Made by a program: the position numbers and the translations under genes
Shown: positions 39,206-48,431 of the stretch, piece by piece
Position numbering within the stretch: the first letter of the stretch is position 1
Layout: each line of letters begins with the position of its first letter
NCBI GenBank assembly: GCA_947469485.1
Contig: CANIPU010000002.1
Coordinates: 62,001-126,000, forward strand
Origin: Chitinophagaceae bacterium
GTDB lineage: Bacteria; Bacteroidota; Bacteroidia; Chitinophagales; UBA10324
Reading direction: 5' to 3'
Length of the DNA stretch: 64,000 nt
The notes under the pieces: generated by a model
What the model saw: only the letters and a program-made list of their open reading frames with translations
Told to the model about the DNA's origin: nothing
Databases searched by the model: none

Positions 39206-40582
39206 TCAGACAGGTTTAAACTTCGCTGTAAAGTGCCGCAGAAATTTTGGCTCGTAAGTAATTTCATAACCGCGCACTTTATTTTTTCCTTCCATTAATT
39301 TTTCAAAAACTTCAATCACATATTCAATATGACTTTGTGTGTAAACACGGCGCGGAATTGCAAGTCGAACCAATTCCATTCTCGAAGGAATTAATTTTCC
39401 TACATCATCATATTTTCCAAACATCACCGAACCGATTTCTACAGAACGGATTCCGCCTTTCAGGTACAACTCGCAAACCAATGCCTGCCCCGGATATTGT
39501 TCAACCGGAATTTGTGAGTAGAATTTTTTCGCATCAACATACACGGCATGTCCGCCAATCGGTCGCATCACAGGAATACCCATGGCGTGTAATCTGTCGC
39601 CTAAAAATGAAGTACTTCTGATTCTGTATAAAAGGTAATCGGCATGAAAAACTTCTTCGAGTCCAATGGCAATTGCTTCCATGTCTCTGCCTGAAAGTCC
39701 GCCGTAAGTGGTAAACCCTTCAGTGATAATGAGTAAATTTTTGCAAGCTTCAGCAATAGAAGAATCTTTCAGAGCCAGAAATCCACCCATGTTAACCAGT
39801 GCATCTTTTTTTGCACTCATAATTGCTCCATCGACCAGTGAAAACATTTTCTGCGCAATCTGTTTGTAGGTTTTATTCTCGTATCCTTTTTCTTTCTGAT
39901 GAATGAAAAAAGAATTTTCAGCCACACGACAGCAATCAAGAAATAATTTCACTTTGTATTTTTTACAAACCGCACTCACCAACTTTGCATTTTCCATACT
40001 CACCGGCTGACCACCACCGCTGTTGTTTGTAACGGTTAAAATTACTCCGCCTATATTTTTTGGTTTATGTTTTAAAATCAGATCCTCTAATTTTTTAACA
40101 TCCATGTTTCCTTTAAACGGAAATTCCGATTGTGTGTCGTTTGATTCTATGCAGGGAATATCAATTGCTTCGGCTCCCGAAAATTCAATGTTTGCCCTGG
40201 TTGTATCGAAATGTGTGTTGCTGATAAAAAATTTCCCTTTTCCTCCTAGGTATCCATACAAAATCCGCTCGGCTGCTCTTCCCTGATGGGTTGGAAAAAC
40301 ATATTTCAATCCTGTGAGGTCATGAATTACTTTTTCCATTCGTCTCCAGCTTCGTGCTCCTGCATACGATTCATCACCTTCCATCATGCCGGCCCATTGT
40401 GCCGCGCTCATGGCTGATGTTCCGCTATCGGTTAAAAAATCAATCAACACCTGATCTGAATTTAAGAGGAAAGGATTGTAGTGCGCTTGTTCTAAAAATT
40501 TTTTTCGCTGCACTTCGGTGGTCATGGTGATTGGTTCCACCATTTTTATTCTGAAAGGTTCAATGATTGTTTTGAATGACAT
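39206..40582 (-). CDS. tnaA: Tryptophanase (beta-eliminating lyase)
   Basis: EPFRIKMVEPITMTT, NPFLLNSDQVLIDFLTDSGTSAMS, MSAKKDALVNMGGF; substrate-site context SVEIGS and LRHFTAKF is tryptophanase-like rather than tyrosine phenol-lyase-like. Start MSFKTIIEPFR at 40582 preferred over ORF start 40648. Confidence 0.88.
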   Translation of the reverse strand: MSFKTIIEPFRIKMVEPITMTTEVQRKKFLEQAHYNPFLLNSDQVLIDFLTDSGTSAMSAAQWAGMMEGDESYAGARSWRRMEKVIHDLTGLKYVFPTHQGRAAERILYGYLGGKGKFFISNTHFDTTRANIEFSGAEAIDIPCIESNDTQSEFPFKGNMDVKKLEDLILKHKPKNIGGVILTVTNNSGGGQPVSMENAKLVSAVCKKYKVKLFLDCCRVAENSFFIHQKEKGYENKTYKQIAQKMFSLVDGAIMSAKKDALVNMGGFLALKDSSIAEACKNLLIITEGFTTYGGLSGRDMEAIAIGLEEVFHADYLLYRIRSTSFLGDRLHAMGIPVMRPIGGHAVYVDAKKFYSQIPVEQYPGQALVCELYLKGGIRSVEIGSVMFGKYDDVGKLIPSRMELVRLAIPRRVYTQSHIEYVIEVFEKLMEGKNKVRGYEITYEPKFLRHFTAKFKPV

Positions 40583-40702
40583 GATAAAGTTTGAAGCTGC
40601 CAAACATATTGGCTCAGCATTACACGAAATATGATTTATGTCGTGCAATAATTGCTTAAAATAAAATTTGCGTCATCAGTTATTGTCAAAACTCTGAAAA
40701 TA

Positions 40703-40783
40703 TGGCGGACTGGTAAAGATTCGAACCCCAGACCAGACCCACTGATTAAGAGTCATTTGCTATACCAATTCAGCTAGGAATCC
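40703..40783 (-). tRNA. tRNA-Lys(CTT)-like gene, possibly degenerate or pseudo-tRNA
   Basis: Minus strand: GGATTCC TA GCTGAATTGGTATAGC A AATGA CTCTTAA TCAGT GGGTCTGGTC TGGGG TTCGAAT CTTTA CCAGTCC G CCA. Anticodon CTT, D arm, TTCGAAT loop and encoded CCA are present. Acceptor positions 6-7 mispair and the variable loop is about 10 nt. Confidence 0.6.
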
Positions 40784-40886
40784 GTTTTCTAATTATCTTG
40801 TAGGCAAGTTTGTCGAAATATTTATTAAAACGGTTATAAAAGAGTTTCTGTTTATTTATTTTGGTGAATTTATCTCAAATTGATAA

Positions 40887-42485
<1,599 letters not shown>

Positions 42486-42500
42486 GACTAAAGAAAAAAC

Positions 42501-42743
42501 ATGCATTTAGAAATATTAACACCTGAGAAAAAAATTTTTGCCGGCGAAGCAAGTTCAGTTCAGATGCAGGGAACTGATGGCTCATTTCAGGTTTTAAATC
42601 ATCATGCTCCTATGATCAGCAGTTTGAAAGAAGGAAACATTAAAGTTGACCACGATAAAACAACTACCAATTTTAATGTGATGGGAGGTTTTGTTGAAGT
42701 GGCTGATAATAAAGTTACTGTTCTTGTTGAGGGTATAAAATAG
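42501..42743 (+). CDS. atpC: F0F1 ATP synthase subunit epsilon
   Basis: MHLEILTPEKKIFAGEASSVQMQGTDGSFQVLNHHAPMISSLKEG, directly after atpD. Confidence 0.95.
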   Translation: MHLEILTPEKKIFAGEASSVQMQGTDGSFQVLNHHAPMISSLKEGNIKVDHDKTTTNFNVMGGFVEVADNKVTVLVEGIK

Positions 42744-42760
42744 CTTTTTTAAAATATCTG

Positions 42761-42800
42761 AAAAACGGACATCTTCTGAAAAGAGATTGTCCGTTTTTTT
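42761..42800 (+). terminator. Rho-independent terminator after atpDC
   Basis: 11-bp stem aaaaacggaca / tgtccgttttt followed by T tract. Confidence 0.85.
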
Positions 42801-42857
42801 ATTTATAACCCTTAAATTTTATTCTTCTTTTTACATTGCAGCACAAACAGTAATTTA

Positions 42858-43088
42858 ATGGGTGAAAAAAATATGGAAATCAATTCTGAAGAGCAAATCT
42901 TTTTGAATAACGAAAAATTTGATGTCCCAGCTGAAGGTATGCTTGGCTTATTAGCACTTGGTGATGTTGGTTTAAAATTATGGAGAAAGAAAAGAGCGGA
43001 AGCAATGAAACAGGAGGAAGAAGAAAAGTTCGGAAATAGTACGGAGTCTATTACAAGTAACAACAAACCAACATCTTCAAACGACTAA
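42858..43088 (+). CDS. Small charged hypothetical protein (76 aa), coupled to the downstream fusion enzyme
   Basis: MGEKNMEINSEEQIFLNNEKFDVPAEGMLGLLALGDVGLKLWRKKRAEAMKQEEEEK...; stop 3 nt before the ATG of 43092. Confidence 0.7.
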   Translation: MGEKNMEINSEEQIFLNNEKFDVPAEGMLGLLALGDVGLKLWRKKRAEAMKQEEEEKFGNSTESITSNNKPTSSND

Positions 43089-43091
43089 TAA

Positions 43092-45635
43092 ATGCGTTTA
43101 GCAAAAAAAGTTCTGCTTATTGGTTGGGATGCAGCGGATTGGAAAATTATTTCGCCAATGCTCGATGCGGGTTTATTACCCACACTCAACAAATTTGTAG
43201 AGCAGGGTGTAATGGGAAATCTTGCAACACTTGATCCTCCCTTATCGCCGATTTTATGGACTTCAATTGCTACAGGAAAAACTGCTGATGAACATGGTAT
43301 TCTTGGATTCGTTGAACCTGATGCAAACAATCAGACTGTTCGACCAGTGTCCTCGCGATCACGAAAAGTGAAAGCATTATGGAATATGTTAAGCCAGAAA
43401 GGACTGAAATCAAATGTTGTTGGCTGGTGGCCTTCGAACCCGGCTGAGCCAATTAACGGTGTAATGGTTTCTAATTTTTTTCAAAAAGTAAAAGGGCAAT
43501 TTGGTACCCCGTGGCCAATGCCTGATGGAAATATTCACCCTAAAGAAATGGAGCACCTCAGTGAGTGGCGAGTACATCCTGGTGAATTAACATTGTCGCA
43601 CATTTTACCATTTGTGCCTGATGCATTAAAGGTTGATCAGGATAAAGACAGGCATCTTGCATCAGTTGCAAAAATACTGGCTGAGTGTTCCTCTGTTCAC
43701 GGTGCAGCAACCTGGTTAATGCAAAATTCCGAATGGGATTTCATGGCTGTTTATTATGATGCTATTGATCATTTCTGCCATGGTTTTATGAAGTATTATC
43801 CACCTAAGCGAAAAAATATTCCTGATAATTTATATGATTTGTATAAAGATGTAGTGCAAGGTGCTTATCGTTTTCATGATATGATGCTTGAACGATTGTT
43901 GCGTTTGGCTGGTGATGATACTACTGTTATTATTATGAGTGATCATGGTTTTCATTCTGATCATCTTCGACCAAATCGTATTCCGAAAGAACCAGCTGGT
44001 CCTGCATTTGAACATGCACCATTCGGAATTTTTACAATGAAGGGACCGCATATAAAAAAAGATGAACGCATTTATGGCGCTACACTTTTAGATATTGCAC
44101 CAACCATTCTCACGCTTTTTGGTTTGCCTGTCGGGAAGGATATGATTGGCAAATCGTTGCTTCAAACATTCGATAAAAAAGTGGAACCAACTTTTATTGA
44201 CAGTTGGGAAAATGTAACTGAAGGAGATGCAGGTATGTTGCCCGGCGATGTTCGCGAAGATCCGTGGGCTGCAAAAGCGGCAATGGATCAGTTGATTGAA
44301 TTGGGTTATGTAGAAAAACCCGGTGAAGACAAGGAGAAAGCACTGAAAAAAATTACCGACGAATCACAATTTTATTTAGCGCGTGTGTTGATGTACCGTA
44401 AAAAATTCAGCGAAGCGACAGTGATTCTGGAGAAAATATTTTCGGAAAATATTGATAAACTCCGGTATGGATTAGCACTGCATGAATGCTATATGGCATT
44501 AAAGAAAAATGAAGAGTGCCGGGTGCTGATGGATAAATTACGAACAACCGAAGCTGCTGAACTCGCTCGGCTCGATTTATTAGAAGCAGGATTATTCATT
44601 GCTGAAAACAAACCCCGCAAAGCAATGGAGTTGTTAGAGAAAGCTGAACAACGCTCCGCACATTTACCATATTACTATAACGAATTAGGAAGAGTATATC
44701 AGCGATTAGGAAAATGGGATAAGGCGCAACAGGCATACAATCGCGCATTGGACATAGATGCAAACAATGCATCGGCGCATCTTGGAATTGCGCGTTCATT
44801 GCTTCGCTCTAAAGAATATGAACAAGCTGCAGAAGAATCTTTAGCCGCCATTGGTTTAATGTATGCCATGCCGCAAGCGCATTATTGTTTGGGCGAAGCC
44901 ATGTACAATCTTGAATTATACCATGATGCTGCAATGGCTTTTGAAGTAGTAATCAGTCAGGCGCCGGGAAGCCGCAAAGCGCATCAGTGGTTGTTAAAAA
45001 TTTATAAAGATCATTTGCACGATGAAGAAAAAATAAAATACCACGAACAGTTTATTATGGAAAATATAAAAGGCACCATTACCATTGTTTCAGGATTGCC
45101 GCGCACCGGTACGAGCATGATTATGCAAATGCTAAATGCTGGAGGAGTAGAAATTCTCACTGATAACATTCGTGCAAACGACACCAACAATCCGAAAGGA
45201 TACCTGGAATTTGAAAAAGTAAAAAGTTTGTTCCGCGATAACACATGGGTTAATGAAGCAGTTGACAAAGCAGTGAAAGTGGTGGCACCGTTGCTTCCGA
45301 ATTTACCTGCTGCATACAACTACAAAATTATTTTTATGCAGCGCGATATGGATGAAGTTCTGCGCTCTCAACAGGTAATGCTCGGTCACAATCGTGCGGT
45401 GCGGCAAGAGGCATATCCAATTGCACTCGCCGAAGCATTTACAAAACAATTGGAAAAAGCCGATGCGTGGATTGCACGAACTCCTGGTGCCGAAGTTTTA
45501 AAACTGAATTACAAAGAGGTAATCGCAAACCCAGAAGAAGCTGCCGAAACCATCGCCAGTTTTTTAGATGAGGAAATGGAGATTGATAAAATGGTGGAAG
45601 TGGTGGATGCTTCGCTTTATCGCAATAAGGGTTAA
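43092..45635 (+). CDS. AlkP-superfamily phosphohydrolase/phosphomutase + TPR + sulfotransferase fusion protein
   Basis: N-terminus LLIGWDAADWKIISPMLDAG...WTSIATGKTADEHG...YYDAIDHFCH...IIMSDHGFHSD; TPR-like YYNELGRVYQRLGKWDKAQQAYNRALDIDANNASAHLGIARSLL; C-terminal PAPS-loop-like ITIVSGLPRTGTSMIMQMLNAGG. Confidence 0.88.
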   Translation: MRLAKKVLLIGWDAADWKIISPMLDAGLLPTLNKFVEQGVMGNLATLDPPLSPILWTSIATGKTADEHGILGFVEPDANNQTVRPVSSRSRKVKALWNMLSQKGLKSNVVGWWPSNPAEPINGVMVSNFFQKVKGQFGTPWPMPDGNIHPKEMEHLSEWRVHPGELTLSHILPFVPDALKVDQDKDRHLASVAKILAECSSVHGAATWLMQNSEWDFMAVYYDAIDHFCHGFMKYYPPKRKNIPDNLYDLYKDVVQGAYRFHDMMLERLLRLAGDDTTVIIMSDHGFHSDHLRPNRIPKEPAGPAFEHAPFGIFTMKGPHIKKDERIYGATLLDIAPTILTLFGLPVGKDMIGKSLLQTFDKKVEPTFIDSWENVTEGDAGMLPGDVREDPWAAKAAMDQLIELGYVEKPGEDKEKALKKITDESQFYLARVLMYRKKFSEATVILEKIFSENIDKLRYGLALHECYMALKKNEECRVLMDKLRTTEAAELARLDLLEAGLFIAENKPRKAMELLEKAEQRSAHLPYYYNELGRVYQRLGKWDKAQQAYNRALDIDANNASAHLGIARSLLRSKEYEQAAEESLAAIGLMYAMPQAHYCLGEAMYNLELYHDAAMAFEVVISQAPGSRKAHQWLLKIYKDHLHDEEKIKYHEQFIMENIKGTITIVSGLPRTGTSMIMQMLNAGGVEILTDNIRANDTNNPKGYLEFEKVKSLFRDNTWVNEAVDKAVKVVAPLLPNLPAAYNYKIIFMQRDMDEVLRSQQVMLGHNRAVRQEAYPIALAEAFTKQLEKADAWIARTPGAEVLKLNYKEVIANPEEAAETIASFLDEEMEIDKMVEVVDASLYRNKG

Positions 45636-45637
45636 AG

Positions 45638-46807
45638 TTATTTAATCAACCCTCTGTTGTTTTCAATCGCACTTTTCAAATATGGTTTCAATTGTTCGCC
45701 GGCCATTAAAACAATTTCTTCATCAGAAATAAATGGAGCAGGTACTGTGTGTGTGAGTTTGGCTCTGCTCGCATCAGTAAGGGCATTTAAATCGCCAACA
45801 GCAACTGCACTCAAGTATTGCCAATGACTCATTCCGCTTATGGGGTAGGAGTAGATCAATTCATTTTGTGCAGTATAAAAATCAACAGTGGCTCCAACCA
45901 ATCCATCCTTTTGTTGGACGGTTTCAATTACATCGCAGGCAATAATTTTATACTTCTTGGTTTTCATATCATTACCTAAGCTGTCTTTTTTAACATTTCC
46001 TTTCGCATCAAGAACATATTCAAAACCATCTTCCACTTTTTTGGTATCAGTATATTTATTTTTTAAAAGTTGTTCTGGGCTGGCATCAATTTTAACTAGG
46101 TGTACCAAAACACGATAATCATATGTGGTGCCCTCATTGGCTTTACTATCAAATTTCACCCAAAAAGAACTTAATCCAACAAGATCAATTGTAGTTAACT
46201 GCTTTTCCAAACCGGCAGGCATTATTGCATTCGACGAATTCATAACATTTAACAACACATTTGAAATGCCTTTTGAAAAAGCATTTTGTATTTGAACATC
46301 CACATCCTTGAATCCAGGAAAAAATTCTTTTACTTTTAGTAGTTCTTCATAAGCCGTGCGGGCTTCATATCTGTTATTACTACCTAAAATTTTTACAGCA
46401 TGTGCATATAAATATTCAGCGGCCTTGGTCTTTGCAGCAATCAAATCTTCATCAGCTACATCTTTAAAATTCGCATCTCTTTTTTTGCTTGCAATATGTA
46501 ATGGCATTATTGGTTCAACTGCATTGTATCGGTTGTGAATAGCACACATTTGATAATAAATATCAACGAGATGAGAAGGTTCACCTTCTTTTTTCCAGTA
46601 CTCAATCTGCTTAATATCTCTTGTATATGTTTTATCAGAAGCAGCTTCAAGCAAAACAGCATATTTATCTTTGCCTGGATTATTTTTTACGCGTTTCAAT
46701 GCTTTTTCAAAAGCAGAATCATAATTACCGTTCCGTAATTCTTTCTGAATACTTGTGCAACTTGTTAAAATGCTGATAGAAATAAAAAGTAAAAGTATCT
46801 TTTTCAT
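45638..46807 (-). CDS. Hypothetical lipoprotein
   Basis: MKKILLLFISISILTSCTSIQKELRNGNYDSAFEKALKR; lipobox LTSC. Start at 46807 preferred over the ORF start at 46840. Confidence 0.75.
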   Translation of the reverse strand: MKKILLLFISISILTSCTSIQKELRNGNYDSAFEKALKRVKNNPGKDKYAVLLEAASDKTYTRDIKQIEYWKKEGEPSHLVDIYYQMCAIHNRYNAVEPIMPLHIASKKRDANFKDVADEDLIAAKTKAAEYLYAHAVKILGSNNRYEARTAYEELLKVKEFFPGFKDVDVQIQNAFSKGISNVLLNVMNSSNAIMPAGLEKQLTTIDLVGLSSFWVKFDSKANEGTTYDYRVLVHLVKIDASPEQLLKNKYTDTKKVEDGFEYVLDAKGNVKKDSLGNDMKTKKYKIIACDVIETVQQKDGLVGATVDFYTAQNELIYSYPISGMSHWQYLSAVAVGDLNALTDASRAKLTHTVPAPFISDEEIVLMAGEQLKPYLKSAIENNRGLIK

Positions 46808-46964
46808 ATAATTTTTTCTTGAGTGCAAGGATAAAGACAAAGCCCGTGCAAATTATTTGAAACAGTAGATTTATATTTAGATTTATTCTAAAGAGAGGGT
46901 TTATAAAAAATATTTTTTATTCAAATGATTTTCAAAATTGATTGAAATTTATATAAATTAATTA

Positions 46965-46999
46965 TTTCTGAAACTCTTTGCCAATAGGTGTTTCAGAAA
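46965..46999. promoter_or_regulatory. 10-bp inverted repeat, i.e. two TTTCwGAAA palindromes, in the act operon upstream region
   Basis: tttctgaaac (46965-46974) and gtttcagaaa (46990-46999), perfect inverted repeat with 15-nt spacer, no T tract. Confidence 0.5.
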
Positions 47000-47090
47000 G
47001 ATTTAGATCGTTAATTTTCATGCTTTTTTTTAACTGATTTTCAAAAAAAATCTTAACGACGAATAACTGTTATAAAATATTTTGTCACAA

Positions 47091-47124
47091 CAATGTAAAA
47101 ACATGACTTGCCTGTATATTTTTG
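47091..47124 (+). promoter_or_regulatory. Putative Bacteroidota promoter for the act-cox operon
   Basis: TTTG (47091-47094), 22-nt spacer, TATTTTTG (47117-47124, TAnnTTTG), 25 bp before the actA ATG at 47150. Confidence 0.5.
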
Positions 47125-47149
47125 CCACCATTCAAAAAAAATAGCCCGC

Positions 47150-48397
47150 ATGATATTATACTTCAAGCCCTCGCGGATTGGTGAGTTTACTAAGGGTTCT
47201 GCCAGATTGCTTTTATTGCTTTCTTTTCTTTTTTCTTTTAGTATTTCGAATTCAAATGCTGCTGTAAGCGTTGCTGACGGTCAGAAACTGTTTGCAAACA
47301 ATTGTCGTTCTTGCCATACTACTCCAGATAAAGATCAGGTTTTGGTTGGTCCTTCATTAAAAAATGTTGACAAGAAGAGATCAGAAACATGGTTGATTAG
47401 TTGGATAAGAAACAATTATGCACTCCGTGCAAGTGGCGATAAAGATGCCATTGCAATTTATGAGGAATATAAGAAAGCGAGCATGACCCAGTTTCTTTCT
47501 TTCAGTGATGATGATATTAAATCAATAATCGCCTATATAAATGACGCAAGTAATAAAGTTCCTGTAGTAGCAAGTGCTCCGGCTGGCGGAGTTATCAGTG
47601 CAACAGAAGAGAGTGCTGATAATTATACCGGAATTCTTTGGGTTGTTGTTGTAACACTTGCAGGTTTAAGCTTTTTAATTTTCCGTATCAATAATAATCT
47701 TCGTCGTTATGCAGGAGAAAAAGAAGGAGAAGAAATTCCTGAAGAGCGTCCGTTTTTTAAAGCAATTTTTACCAAAGGAAATGTTGCATTGATGTTGTTT
47801 ATCTGTGTGATGTATCTTGGATTCTGGATGGTAGATGCAGCTCAGGGACTCGGTCGTAGCAGAGATTATCAGCCAATTCAACCGATAAAATTTTCTCATA
47901 AAATTCACGCGGGTCAAAATCAAATTAATTGTTTGTATTGCCATGCTGGAGCTGAAAAAAGCAAAACTGCTTCAATTCCTTCTGTAAATGTTTGCATGAA
48001 TTGCCATAAAGCTATTAAGGAAGGACCAATTACAGGTACAGAAGAGATTTCTAAGATTTATGCTGCTTATGATAATAACCAGCCAATTAAATGGATTAAA
48101 GTTCACAATTTACCAGATCATGTTTACTTCAATCACTCTCAGCATGTTAAAGCCGGTCAGGTAGCTTGCCAAACTTGCCATGGTCCAATTGAAACTATGG
48201 ATGAGGTTAAGCAATTTGCTAGCCTTTCTATGGGATGGTGTATTAACTGCCACAGAACAACCGGGGCACAATTTGAACAGAATAAATACTACGAACCACT
48301 TTTCAGTAAATTGCATGAAGAGTTGAAAACAGGAAAAATAACTCAAGTAACAGAGGGAGATTTAGGTGGAACCGAATGTCAAAAATGTCACTATTAA
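47150..48397 (+). CDS. actA: ACIII subunit ActA: multiheme cytochrome c with an additional N-terminal monoheme domain (six CXXCH)
   Basis: CXXCH motifs CRSCH, CLYCH, CMNCH, CQTCH, CINCH, CQKCH; signal peptide, two TM segments; first gene of the act operon. ATG at 47150 preferred over TTG ORF start 47108. Confidence 0.9.
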   Translation: MILYFKPSRIGEFTKGSARLLLLLSFLFSFSISNSNAAVSVADGQKLFANNCRSCHTTPDKDQVLVGPSLKNVDKKRSETWLISWIRNNYALRASGDKDAIAIYEEYKKASMTQFLSFSDDDIKSIIAYINDASNKVPVVASAPAGGVISATEESADNYTGILWVVVVTLAGLSFLIFRINNNLRRYAGEKEGEEIPEERPFFKAIFTKGNVALMLFICVMYLGFWMVDAAQGLGRSRDYQPIQPIKFSHKIHAGQNQINCLYCHAGAEKSKTASIPSVNVCMNCHKAIKEGPITGTEEISKIYAAYDNNQPIKWIKVHNLPDHVYFNHSQHVKAGQVACQTCHGPIETMDEVKQFASLSMGWCINCHRTTGAQFEQNKYYEPLFSKLHEELKTGKITQVTEGDLGGTECQKCHY

Positions 48398-48431
48398 AAA
48401 TTTTGAAACCTCAGTTGTAAAATAACACTGG

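Noticed and set aside
39206-40582. Tyrosine phenol-lyase instead of tryptophanase
   Set aside because: Overall sequence shares features of both, but SVEIGS (no Arg at the TPL specificity position) and LRHFTAKF (His) match tryptophanase. Still worth an enzymatic check.
42858-43088. Small ORF as a classical RiPP precursor
   Set aside because: No leader/core cleavage motif (e.g. GG or GA), no Cys/Ser/Thr-rich core and no adjacent LanM/YcaO/rSAM enzyme, so it is reported only as a coupled partner of unknown role.
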